From Bathynomus jamesi (Eukaryota; Arthropoda; Malacostraca; Isopoda; Cirolanidae): DNA of 64,000 nt. The translations under genes and the position numbers were made by a program. The notes below the pieces were generated by a model, which was given only the letters and a program-made list of their open reading frames with translations, was not told where the DNA came from and did no database searches. Position 1 is the stretch's first letter. Each line of letters opens with the position of its first letter. The stretch spans positions 252,682 to 316,681 of the forward strand of contig JAJOZX010005619.1 in NCBI GenBank assembly GCA_023014485.1, written 5' to 3'. Of the stretch, positions 22,905-33,342 are shown piece by piece.

Positions 22905-24590
22905 CAACCTAAAAACGTTGCGAGTAGGATTTTCTTTTGTAAACCTTGTCCGGATCGTCGCGGTACAACATCCAGCATAGTCTGCCAGCATACTTTCGCT
23001 CCAGAAACTTTAGTAGCGATTTTCCATTGACTGGATGTCTTGATGGAAACGTTCCCCCTGTTCGTCACTCACCGCGCCAAGGTTTTTGGGAAAGAAATCA
23101 GAGGCGAATGTAAAAAATGTATTTTCAAGGACATGCGACAGCCCATTTCTTGATATGCATCGAGCAGTTTCTGAACGCCATCTTTGTATGCTGGAGACTT
23201 GTATCATAGTTACCCAAAAGTTTCCACAAATCCATTTGAAAGCCTGCCATGCTTTTAGTTCTAAGGCATTGAGGCTTTCTTCAAAGCCATCCTGCAGAAC
23301 CTCCCTGATTTGGGGGCCCACAAAGATTCCCTCCTTCAATTTCGCGGCACTCATGTTTGCAAATTTCTCAACAAGTATCGAAACCCCCTCGAATTCACCT
23401 TACCCATCGCTTTCACAAAATTGTTCATTAAGCCGAGCTTAATGTGGAGAGGTGGCAGAAAAATAATCTTTGGATCAACTGAAGAAACACACTGGACACT
23501 GCCCGTTCCTGGCTCGTATGTGCTTCTTTGATGCCAGTCACGTCTGATGTAATGATCCGCGGTAGCACGGCTGTCCCATAGGCATAGGAAACAACAGTAT
23601 TTCGTGAACCCTCCTTGCATGCCAATTAACATACCAATGACTTTGAGATCACCACCGATATTCCATTGATGAGTGCTGTTTTGGATTGCTTCAAGTAGTA
23701 TATTCATGTTATCGTACGTCTCCTTTAGATGAAGGGAATGGGCGATCGGGATGGACGGCTTTAAGTTCCCATTATGCAGGAGAACCGCTTTCAAGCTTCG
23801 CTGTGAAGAATCAATGAAGAGGCGCCACTCAGATGTTGTGTGTACCTGTGACAAGTTCTCGAAAAGTCCAGTGATATGGCAACAGCAGAGCGGACCGTCT
23901 ACTGTAAAGAATGTCGCCAAATCATGGTTTCGTTTTCGATAGTAATACTCGGACGTTCTTTTCAAGTAAGTGTTTCTGCTTGAGTCTCGAGGAGAGAAGT
24001 TCTGATTTCTCTTTCGAGATGGCTAGGTCTCTAATGAAGTCACTCAACTCGTTTTGGGTAACCCTCTCCGGCTCCGATTGTTCTTCGTCAGGTGTGTAGT
24101 CAAGATTGGCCGAAGGTCCCGCATCTCCGCCAATCGCACCTTCGTCGGATTCCCTTTCGTCTTCTAAAGAATCGAGTCCATGCTGTAGAGGTATCGGAAT
24201 CGGTATCGTGTCATCGTGAGGGATCGGTCTGATCGCGGAGTCTACGTTCGGATAAACGATGTTATGCGTGTTCTTCACAGAGAATCCAGTTAGGTTAACA
24301 TTGCAAAAGTAACAATCGCCATGATGGTCTCTCGGCTCCCTCTATATCATGGGTATAGCGAACGGCATCGACTTTTTCCTTTGGTTCAACCAGTCACGTA
24401 ATCCATTCGAACAAGCGGTACAGATAACATGTGGTGCCAACGCCTTATCTTGGTCGACAAGTGGACAGCTGAAGTACAACCGGTAAATTTTCCGAAGATC
24501 CATCGTGATTGTACGCCGTTGTGATTTAGTTGCGAAACAGCCGCACACGTAACAGAAATTGTTGGGGTGATTTTTACACTTTCGAGGCAT
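22905..24590 (-). pseudogene. CACTA-like (CACTG-family) transposase, full length but broken
   Basis: The ATG at 24590 opens MPRKCKNHPNNFCYVCGCFA with CxxC pairs of a zinc-binding N-terminus and continues with CTACSNGLRDW. A TAG at 24344-24342 replaces an expected Trp, after which DHHGDCYFC resumes in frame. One-base shifts occur near 23960, 23351 and 22975-23010. Between them lie FFTVDGPLCCCHITGLFENL, KVIGMLIGMQGGFTKYCCFL, EGIFVGPQIREVL and GAVSDEQGERFHQDI. The end reads MLADY then RDDPDKVYKRKSYS. The family is common in invertebrates without a settled name. The related fragment inside CACTG termini at 15448-16463 supports a CACTA-type element. I cannot find termini here. Confidence 0.75.
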
Positions 24591-24732
24591 GATGATCGAT
24601 GAGTGGGTTGATGTAAATCACCTGAAAAATAAAATGTGTAAGTGGGCGACACAAAACCAAACCAAACCAAACCAAACAAACACAACACAACTAGACATGT
24701 GACTGTTACGCCAAAAAATAAAAGGTGTACAT

Positions 24733-27700
24733 TAGGGTGTACCATTTTTGGGTCATTTTCAAAAAGTCAAGGTCCAGGAGTCTAATGTTGTGCCAAATGA
24801 TGTCCTAAACACGAATTTAACAAGCATTTTCTAATCCAACAAATTTTGAATCCCCCCCCCCCCCCCCCCCCCCTTGAAATTTTGCCCATCCCCTTTTCCT
24901 AAAAACCCCATATATCTAAAAACTATCAACTTTATCGAAAAATGTTATAGAATAAAAATGATTTAGAATCAAACGTTCTATTAGAAAAGTTCATTAAGAT
25001 AGAAATTTACGTAATTTTGAAAATTTTCATTTTCTTTTGTCCAAGAGCACCTTATTGTATTAATATAAAATAAGGTGCTTAAGTTACATTATTTATGAGT
25101 ATATTGTGAGTATAATCCAAATTTAAAAATCCTTTTTTACATTGAATTTTAATAAACAAGCATTGTTTTTACTCTTATTGTTTCTTTTCAGACTGCTTTA
25201 TTTGAAAAATAAATAAAAAATTAGTCAAACAGCTACAAAACAGCATGACTTTATTCTTGGTCGCTTGCAGGCTGATATTATGAGTTCATCTAAAATTGTT
25301 TTACCATCCAATAAAGATGTTCTAAGCCATTTTATTTATTTACGGAGAATGCAGTATAAGGGTCCAAAAGTTACAAAAGATTCTACTGTTAATGAAGTTC
25401 TACAGAAGCTACTAATAATATGGCAAAAAAGCATGCATTCCTACTATAGATATTAGTAAAAATCCTAAAGGCAGGAAGATGCTGTTAAATCTAGAAGAAA
25501 TGCATAATAATTTAATCAAGCACAAATGAAGAGCAAGCTTTGAAAATGAACTCTCTAATTTCATTAAAATTATGGATTCCCTTTTTGACATCTCTTCTCA
25601 AAATGCCGTTGAATTAATCCAAAAAGACCGCATGAGAACTGAGCCTCAGAAAGCATATGATATTTCATTCTTAGAAGATCAAAGAACAAAACGAGAAACA
25701 TGTTTAGGTTTGCTAGATGCAGATTATGCATCAAAAGTACAGCGCAAGTACATTAGATTAGAGAAAGAGAAGAAACGCAAAGAGAAACATAAATCAGTGA
25801 AGCAAGTGAGTGCTACAGCCAGAACATCAGAGACCCTTCTTTTTAGCACGACCAGTTCTGAGACAGACAGCTATGAAGAGTTTCCGACAGAACCTACAGC
25901 AGGACCTTCAAATGCTTCCAGCCCCAAAAATATTCTTGCCTCGCCATTGGTTTCCTCCACTGCAGACAGACTTAATCTCTCTATTGGACAACGGACTGTT
26001 TTTGCTGCTGCAGTAGCCATTAGGTGTGGCAAGGATATTGAAAAACTGTCTCTCTCCAGGACCACATCTGCAAGAGCCGCTCGAAAGACAAGAAAACGAA
26101 AATATGAAACTTGCATCAAGGATTTTACTCCTCCTGATCACTGCCTAGTACATTGGGATAGCAAGCTGCTTACTAAATCATGTTCAGAACAAGAAGACCG
26201 CCTTGCAATACTTGTTACTGGATACCCAAATGTAGAAAAACTTTTACCAGTTTCTATAATAGATGATTCCACTGGATTGTCTCAAGCCACTTCTGTATTT
26301 CAAAGTATTGAAAAATGGAACTTGAAGCAAAATGTCTTTGGAGTATCATTTGATACCACTGCATCCAATTCAGGATGGATGAAAGGTTCCTCTAAGTTAC
26401 TTGAAGAACTTTTGCAAAAGAAATTGATTTGGTTAACATGCCGCCATCATGTGGCTGAAAGAGTTTTGTGTGCTGTGTATGAAACCATTTTTGGCCCAAG
26501 TAAATCTCCTGAGTTTGAGTTATTCAAAGAATTTCGCGAGTCTAAATGGAAGAAAATTAATACGAAATCTACATACAATGTTCTTGATGTTAAATCAAGG
26601 TATCAAAGAGGCCTAAAGGAAGAATGTGTAGAATTTATGACCCAATGTTTAAGAAAATCTGACTGCTTTCCACGTGATGACTATAAGGAAGTTGCTGAAA
26701 CAACTTTAATGCTTTTAGGAGAGGTTTCCAGAGAAAACAGTCATTGGCGGAAACCTGGTGCAATGCACCGTGCCAGGTGGATGGTAATGATTTTGTATAC
26801 AAATAAAATGTATGCTTTTGCCCACCAAGCATCATATGATGAATCATTGATTAAGAAATTAAAGAGAATGTGTCTATTTAATGCATTAATTTATGGAAAA
26901 TACTGGCTTTTATGTTCTAATTCACTAGATAGTCCAGCTAATGATCTGAAGTTTTATCATGATTTGGTGAATTACAAGAAGGAAGATAGGGAAGTTGCAA
27001 ATGCTGCTTTGAAATCTTTTGCCAATCATTACTGGTATTTGACGGAGGAAATGGTCCCTTTGAGTTTCTTTGGATCGCTAAGTAATGATGAAAAAGATAA
27101 GATCGCAAAATCCTTAAACAAATATCCAGTTCTAGAAAATTATGTATGTGGGCAACCTGTTTTCCCCATTTTAAAGGAAGACACAAAGCTTCATCAGCTA
27201 GTAGGTCCAATTTCATGGCATTTATTTCAATGCTGTGGGTCAAAACCAGACTCATGGATAAAGAAACCAGCATCAACATGGGAAGAGGTCGATGACTACA
27301 ACAAACTAAAAAACATTCTTTCATCTATTAGAGTAGTCAATGATACCGCTGAAAGAGGAATCAAGCTGGTTCAAGACTTTCATGACAAATGTCAAAATGA
27401 AGAAGAATTTCAAGGTCTTTTTCAAATTGTGGAAGAGAATAGAAGACTAATTCCTGATCCTAGTAAAGAGACTCTTAAAAGAATGAAAGTCAGTAAAGAA
27501 TAGTTCATTAACAGATAGATTAGGTATTTTTATTTGCAGAGATTGTTTTAATTTAGAAGAGGCTGATTTTTTTTTGTTATTAAATATACCATAAATTGTC
27601 TTTTCTTATTTTTATGTTTAAAAAGCTCTTACATCAATGATTTCTAATTAGGAAACTTGTTTCTTTTTATTTTTTTGAGGAAAGTGTTGAATAAAGGAAA

Positions 27701-28259
27701 AAAAAAAACGATGGGACCTCACAACTATAGATAAAGTGTTAATTTTTAGCTTTATTTTATATATATATATAGTTTTGAGGTTGTCCTCACTTTGTATAGG
27801 CTAGTTATAATAAAAACTAATTATGATTTGCATTATAACTAGCAAATACAAAGCCCATCGCCGCGAAGCTGCATTGGGGTGATGCTTCAAAGGTGGCGGT
27901 AACACCTTATTTATGAAGAAGGCACTGCAAGCAAAAAAAATTTTTAATTTAAATTTTTTAAAAATAAATGAAAATTTTCAAAATTAAGTAAATTTCTATT
28001 TTGATGAACTTTTCTAATAGAACCTTTGATTCTAAATCATTTTTATTCTATAACATCTTTCGATAAAGTTGATAGTGTTTGAGATATATGGGTTTTTTAG
28101 GAAAAGGGGATGAGCAAAATTTCAAGGGGTGGTGGGGGTGATTCAAAATTTGTCGGATTAGAAAATGCCTGTAAAATTCGTGTTTAGGACATCATTTGGC
28201 ACAACATTAGACTCCTGGACCTTGACTTTTTGAAAATGACCCAAAAATGGTACACCCTA
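24733..28259 (+). mobile_element. hAT-like transposon, 3.5 kb, complete ends and 8-bp duplication
   Basis: The termini are TAGGGTGTACC and its complement, fitting the hAT YARNG start. The flanks are identical, GTGTACAT at 24725-24732 and 28260-28267, with T at position 2 and A at position 7 as hAT targets favour. The terminal inverted repeats are unusually long, about 300 bp (24733-25036 and 27960-28259), and highly similar. A C22 homopolymer at 24852-24873 replaces a mixed C-rich block in the other end. One large ORF lies inside. It is inserted beside the CACTA-like pseudogene. Confidence 0.92.
25572..27503 (+). CDS. hAT-like transposase, 643 codons (N-terminal part broken)
   Basis: A long open ORF lies inside the element. 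Candidate catalytic residues are Asp 196 in VHWDSK, Asp 261 in SFDTTASN and Glu 594 in NDTAERG. CRHHVAE (about 290-296) takes the place of the hAT CxxH motif, and the NDTAERG segment resembles the C-terminal hAT dimerisation signature. A Lys/Arg-rich stretch (about 58-75, 163-177) could be a nuclear signal. Upstream sequence 25265-25456 (LPSNKDVLSHFIYLRRMQYK) and ...GRKMLLNLEEMHNNL look like the true N-terminus. They are separated from the ORF by a +1 shift near 25440 and a TGA at about 25527. The annotated Met 25572 is therefore probably internal. Such proteins are common but unnamed in invertebrates. Confidence 0.82.
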   Translation: MDSLFDISSQNAVELIQKDRMRTEPQKAYDISFLEDQRTKRETCLGLLDADYASKVQRKYIRLEKEKKRKEKHKSVKQVSATARTSETLLFSTTSSETDSYEEFPTEPTAGPSNASSPKNILASPLVSSTADRLNLSIGQRTVFAAAVAIRCGKDIEKLSLSRTTSARAARKTRKRKYETCIKDFTPPDHCLVHWDSKLLTKSCSEQEDRLAILVTGYPNVEKLLPVSIIDDSTGLSQATSVFQSIEKWNLKQNVFGVSFDTTASNSGWMKGSSKLLEELLQKKLIWLTCRHHVAERVLCAVYETIFGPSKSPEFELFKEFRESKWKKINTKSTYNVLDVKSRYQRGLKEECVEFMTQCLRKSDCFPRDDYKEVAETTLMLLGEVSRENSHWRKPGAMHRARWMVMILYTNKMYAFAHQASYDESLIKKLKRMCLFNALIYGKYWLLCSNSLDSPANDLKFYHDLVNYKKEDREVANAALKSFANHYWYLTEEMVPLSFFGSLSNDEKDKIAKSLNKYPVLENYVCGQPVFPILKEDTKLHQLVGPISWHLFQCCGSKPDSWIKKPASTWEEVDDYNKLKNILSSIRVVNDTAERGIKLVQDFHDKCQNEEEFQGLFQIVEENRRLIPDPSKETLKRMKVSKE

Positions 28260-28267
28260 GTGTACAT

Positions 28268-28451
28268 GTGCATTTGCAAATTTGTAGCCAGCAACTGCTC
28301 TCACCTAAAATACCACAAGACAACTGCGGAAAGCCTAGTTGAAACGACAAAATGCCATACATGAGGGTACAGAAAGGGTATAGCAAAAAACTACACCTAA
28401 GCTGCAACGACAAACTACTCCCCTAAATGTCAAAAGGACGCAAATTATATA
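28268..28451. other. short spacer between hAT and Tc1 elements
   Basis: No gene is seen. It probably continues the sequence into which the hAT-like element inserted. Confidence 0.4.
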
Positions 28452-28453
28452 TA

Positions 28454-29654
28454 CTGGTCAAAAAAAGAAACGCAATTAGCTTCCATATGGTGTAAAATTT
28501 AAGTTGTTAGTAGTGTTATCACAGTTTCAAGATTATGGTTAAATGTTTGTTCAAATCTTTTAAAGCCACTTAGTGCATGTTTTTAAACCTGACTAATCCC
28601 GGCTAAGACGCCATTTTGTTACAAACAATAAACAGAGATTAAATTGAATGTATTCTTTATGAAGGCATGCATTTTTTCTTTGACTTCACAGAATACACAC
28701 TGCCCGTTGAGAAAACCAAACTTTTTCCCGCGATTGAGGCATGCCACGACTCTCAGAGGTCAACAGAGGTCGTGCCTTGGGCATGTTGGATGCAGGCATG
28801 TCTGCTGTCCAAGTTGCACAACGAATGCATGTGCATCCCAGCACAATCTCTAGGCTTGTTAGACGGTACAATGCCACAGGAAGTGTTCAGGACCTGCCAA
28901 GACGTGGGCGACCTCGTGTGACAACCCAACGCCAGGATCGCCACATTGTACTGCAGCACCTGCGTCATCGGCAGCGGAATGCTCGCCAGACAGCCAGAGA
29001 GACACCTGGTATCCACAACAACAGAATTAGTGACCAGACCGTCAGAAACCGACTCCGTAATGCAGGACTCTGATCCCGCAGTCCTTACAGAGGTCCTTTT
29101 CTCACTGATGCAAGAAGGCAACGACGCCTGCAATGGGCCTATCAGCACCGTGACCTATCGTGGGCCTATCAGCTCTGACTGCCCAGCGCTACAGGGATGA
29201 GATTCTTCACCCACATGTTCTTCCATTCATGAGGCAACATCCAGAATTGGTGCTCCTGCAACAGGACAATGCCAGACCTCATGCAGCCAGGATAGTGCAG
29301 GCGTACCTGCAGGGACAACAGGTGCAGACCTTACCATGGCCAGCCTTCAGCACAGACATGTCACCGATAGAGCACGCATGGGATGAACTTGAACGGCGAG
29401 TTCGCAGACGTCAGCATCAGCCGCAGAATATTAGGGAACTGACCAATGCAATTATTGAAGAGTGGAGGGCCATCCCTGTTGCTTTCCTGCAGAGACTGTT
29501 GAGGTCGATGAGGGCCAGACTCCAAGCCTGCATTGTGGCTAGGGGTGGCCATACGCGTTATTGACTGTTTGTTATGTTAAAGAATCATTTACTATATACT
29601 GAGTCCTCATGTTTATTAATAAATCTCAAAAATTGCGTTTCTTTGTTTGACCAG
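28454..29654 (+). mobile_element. Tc1-like transposon with intact ends, internally deleted
   Basis: The terminal repeats start CTGGTCAAA and end with the complement; the inner part AGAAACGCAATT is shared. TA target duplications lie at 28452-28453 and 29655-29656. The 1,201-bp length is short for a complete Tc1 element because part of the transposase gene is missing. Confidence 0.9.
28741..29561 (+). pseudogene. Tc1-like transposase lacking its first catalytic region
   Basis: The ATG at 28741 starts MPRLSEVNRGRALGML and both HTH subdomains (VHPSTISRLVRRYN; ISDQTVRNRLRNAGL). A stop and frame changes follow at 29071-29165. The next block is LTAQRYRDEILHPHVLPF, then LQQDNARPHAA and MSPIEHAWDEL, with 34 residues between Asp and Glu, and the normal end VARGGHTRY. 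The segment that should hold TDESRF and VMVWGGI is absent. The short direct repeat TGGGCCTATCAG (about 29134 and 29161) sits at the presumed deletion scar. The protein cannot be catalytic. Confidence 0.87.
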
Positions 29655-29764
29655 TAATATGTTGGTTTGTTCATTGTATCAGTTGCTCGGAGACACTAGC
29701 TATATGCATATTATATATTATTACATCTAGTTATACTCATATTATATATAGTATTATATTATAT

Positions 29765-30375
29765 ATACATATATATTATATTTATTATATATATTATGAT
29801 CGGTCTCATCTCTAAAACTAGACGTGCTAGAGGAAAACCGAAAACAGATTTGGAATCAGCGTCCCAGCAGCTATCTAGCCCACCCATAATTATATCTGAG
29901 GAAAAATACTTGTTGGCCATTGAATTATTATCACAAAAATATTTTCTGATGAAAACTATTTCATTATGAAAAACCTGATAATAATTTGAACATAAATTAA
30001 AATTTCTATAAATTAATGTATTAACTGAGCTAAAGTTTATATTTATCATAAATTTGGAAAAATGTGTACCTAGCCCTTAAAAATAGCTTTTCTATAAGAA
30101 GACGTGGTAAAAGATAAAGCTAAGTAAAAAGTACATCTAGAAACGGCAAAGAATCGTTTATCTTCTCCTCGAATGTAAATTTAACATTAACATGTTCAGT
30201 ATTTAAATAGTTAAAAATACATATTTGCACTACGCTCATCATTAAATAACAAAAATAAATCATCCACATATCTTATATAGTAAAAAGGTTTGGATTCACT
30301 ACGACACTTTTCAAGCCATACCTTTTTACAACACAGAAACCAGTCAGCCAATGCTGGTGAAAGAAATTAACTATC
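29765..30375 (-). pseudogene. Penelope-like RT fragment with YVDD box
   Basis: Minus-strand frames read SPALADWFLC, then KPFYYIRYVDDLFLLF with the catalytic YVDD at about 30260-30280. These are followed by a TSSYRKAIFKG block and FMININFSSVNTLIYRNFN, then YFCDNNSMANKYFSSDI. This is the palm and thumb of a Penelope RT. Stops and frame breaks occur after the YVDD segment. The 3' edge near 29858 carries a 45-bp sequence that recurs inverted at 22785-22835. Confidence 0.78.
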
Positions 30376-30450
30376 ATTCCGCGGGCTACTGGTTGGGGAC
30401 CCCTGGTTTAAGTGGCTCCATACTTTTGGCCATGATCATATATATATATA

Positions 30451-31359
30451 CAGGGCGTCCCAAAAAAATGTATACACACTTTAACAGCTGATAGCTCAAT
30501 TGATGTTTCTTTCTTTCCAAGTTAAACCCATTAGAATTAATAATGGCAGTCAGACTAAGCTTTGAACAAAGGAAATTCATTCTAAAATGCTACTGGAAGT
30601 GTGAAAACGCAGTTGAAGTGCAAAGACAGTTTAGGAGGGAGTTTCAAACATATCCACCAACGCGACTTACCATCACTCGAATTAGAGATAAGTTTGAAGC
30701 CGATGGAACTGTTCAGAATGTCCACAAGAAGCGTTCCGGAAGACCACGGACATCGACAAGCCCCAACAAAGCAAGAAAGAGTACTGGAAACGTATCACCA
30801 AAGTCCAAGAAAATCTGTGCGGCAAGCGAGTCGTGAGGTAGGAATTTCAGAATCGTCTGTCCAACGCATTTTGAAGCGCTGTCAATGGAAAAGTTACATT
30901 CCAAGATTAGTCCATGCTATTAATGAAGATGATGATCCGGACCGAAGAGTGGAGTATTGCGAGTGGTACTTGGCACGATGTGGATGTGGATTGGACGAAG
31001 GGGTTTCGTAGAATACCCTCCGCGTTCACCAGACCTCACACCACTAGACTTTTTTTTATGGGGATACTTAAAAGACAAAGTCTACGCTATAAAACCTGCA
31101 ACAGTCGCTGAATGAGAGCAGCCATTGAACGAGAATGCACACAAATACCAAACGAAATGTTTCGTGATGTTTGCGATTCCATTGCTTCGCGTTATCAGCA
31201 GTGCCTGGACCAGAACGGACGTCAGTTTGAAAACAGGCGTTGACAAAACAATTAAATAATGTCTGTAGATTCTATTACATTTTGAAAATGAAATGTATTT
31301 TAATAAACACTGCCTTTATAAGTATTTAAAGTGTGTATACATTTTTTTGGGACGCACTG
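30451..31359 (+). mobile_element. mariner-like transposon, 909 bp, internally deleted
   Basis: The ends read CAGGGCGTCCCAAAAAAATG and its near-complement (CAGTGCGTCCC at the far side), with a TA flank on each side. The gene starts at 30543 ([20 protein letters not shown]). It contains HTH blocks and [14 protein letters not shown] in a shifted frame. It then jumps to [20 protein letters not shown] near 31010. Both upstream catalytic Asp blocks are missing, so the gene is a deletion derivative. The C-terminal YQQCLDQNGRQFE ends near 31243. TIR agreement suggests the element could have been moved by a related enzyme. Confidence 0.85.
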
Positions 31360-31812
31360 TATATATATATATATATGTATATGAGGGGTCCTGCGTCTTA
31401 AGGTACCTAAGAGCCAAAATTAAAATTCGCCAGAAATCGCCTCCAAAGTTCAGCAATATTCTCGCAATAGTATCTCTGTTATTAATTGAGCTAGAACGTT
31501 CATTTTTGGCAAAATTAGAGTTCTAAGTATGCTAATGAAGATGTTGATGAGTTTTTGGGATAGATTTTCATATTTATATTTCATATTTTTTTATTTTTTT
31601 TTTTATTTTCTTATTATGCCGAACTTTGGGTGAACTTTTGGCTGGCGATAGAGGTGAAAAAAGTAGTTCGCTTCATAAGGTTTTCGACCATACTTCTAGT
31701 GTCGTAAGGTCATTATAACCCAAACCACACGATAGAGGAAGGGTGAAAATAGTGATATCCATCAAAAACACGTTTTCGCTTGTGATGGCACTTTGTAAGG
31801 TTGTAAGGTAAG

Positions 31813-31885
<73 letters not shown>
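31360..31885. other. gene-free spacer ending in (AT)n
   Basis: No gene is recognised. The AT tract at 31816-31885, interrupted by ATAATATATAAT, leads into the next terminal-repeat element. Confidence 0.55.
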
Positions 31886-31888
<3 letters not shown>

Positions 31889-32365
31889 TGCTCGAAGTGA
31901 GGCGGGATGGGGTGGGATGTCATCCCACGACTTTTATTGAAATGTAAAATCATCCCACTATTTCATATTTACCTTAAAATCATCCCGGAACTTTACAATC
32001 TAAATATGATTTTCCAGAAATAGAACAGGCTTTTTGTTAGCTTATTTGTTTCGCTAAATAAGATACATGAAATGATGAAAATATAGTTTTTGTCGAAAAT
32101 TTATTGAAAATAAAACAATATTTTACATAAATTCCAATAAAATCATTATTCATTCCCTTTACGGTCATAGTTCTCCCCATTCCCTCCCAAAGTTGGGAGG
32201 GAATAGGGGAGAAACGCGTTCGGCGCAGGCGCAAAGCGAAATACAGTATTACAGTTACGTATGATGATAAAATGAATTTCACATAAATTAAAGGAATGAT
32301 TATTTACAGATATTTTATTTTTGTAACAGTTTTTTAATGGCAGTGTAACGAATATTTTTTTCTCG

Positions 32366-32401
<36 letters not shown>

Positions 32402-32404
<3 letters not shown>

Positions 32405-32775
32405 GGTGGGCCAAAGGTAGCCATACATAGGGATTTTAACATGTTCTTTTATTTTTCAGATACCTTGAAAGATGCGTTTGTCAAGAGAAGAACGAATTGA
32501 GGTCATACTGATGGCCGGGTCAGGAAGCAGTCGCAAGGTTGCAATGGAATTCAACAGAAAACATGGAAAGAACATCACACACGACACTGTGGCAAAACTT
32601 ATTACAAAGTTCCAAAAAACTGGAAGTGTTGCAGATCAACAGAAAAGTGGTCGAAGACTTACAGCCACAGATGAAGGTACAACGGACACGATACTAGAAC
32701 ATATTTTATGACTAAAAACGGTTTTTCATAAAAGTGTTTATTTTCCCTATGTATGGTTACCTTTGGCCCACCCTG
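32402..32775 (+). mobile_element. Mariner-type MITE encoding only an HTH peptide
   Basis: The 374-bp unit has inverted ends CAGGGTGGGCCAAAGGTA, with the mirrored end at 32755-32775, and TA on both sides. The ORF at 32472-32711 (79 codons, MRLSREERIEVILMAGSGSS) is the N-terminal DNA-binding HTH region of a mariner transposase. THDTVAKLITKFQKTGSV is the first helix-turn-helix. Everything after it has been deleted. A peptide that keeps DNA binding could in principle compete with a full transposase; that is inference. Confidence 0.88.
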
Positions 32776-32860
32776 TACAGTATATATACAAAAAAATTTT
32801 TAGTCACATAAAAATCTGCCATTTCCGGAGGCTGAGGCTTTGCACATTATGAATATTTCG

Positions 32861-32967
<107 letters not shown>

Positions 32968-32999
32968 CTTCAACTGCAAAGAACACGCAGTATAAATAA

Positions 33000-33233
33000 C
33001 GTAAAGAAACGACGCTTGTATAGGAGGTGCCCCTTGGGGCATTGGTTTCTGCGAGTATGTAGAAGAATTACGGCATTGGAAGAGTGAGGTCCATGGTGTA
33101 ATGGTATCGCGTTGACCGGCAATCGGAAGATCCGGGTTCGATTCCCAGGTGGTTACCTCATTTTTTCATTTGTTCCGTTCTCTCTCTCTCGTCTTGCGCG
33201 GAATATCTCCTATACAAGCGTCGTTTCTTTACG
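33000..33233. repeat. Foldback unit with perfect 27-bp inverted repeats
   Basis: The arms 33000-33026 and 33207-33233 are perfect reverse complements and share the core GACGCTTGTATAGGAG. The 180-bp interior contains the tRNA-like sequence at 33085-33160. I see no coding potential. It could be a small foldback transposon or a tRNA-derived SINE dimer relic. Confidence 0.85.
33085..33160 (+). tRNA. tRNA-like sequence (pseudogene or SINE head)
   Basis: It has a perfect A box (TGGTGTAATGG, 33094-33104) and a perfect B box (GGTTCGATTCC, 33135-33145) at tRNA spacing. The T arm pairs with one mismatch. The acceptor strands TGAGGTCCA and TGGTTACCTCA pair over nine bases with a two-base bulge. The D-arm side resembles eukaryotic tRNA-Gln. 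The anticodon stem does not fold cleanly and no U33-containing loop can be placed, so I assign no anticodon. Pol III promoter potential is likely; a functional tRNA is unlikely. Confidence 0.6.
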
Positions 33234-33295
33234 ATATGTATATATATATGATTCGAGTTTACCATCCCGCTACCTTTTTTTTCCCACTTCGAGCA

Positions 33296-33336
<41 letters not shown>

Positions 33337-33342
<6 letters not shown>

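Noticed and set aside
22862..23068. 68-codon minus-strand ORF
   Set aside because: It is an off-frame continuation of the CACTA-like pseudogene end; the conserved residues lie in the neighbouring frame.
31293..31526. ORF beginning after the mariner-like element
   Set aside because: It spans the element's terminal repeat and an AT tract; there is no protein signal.
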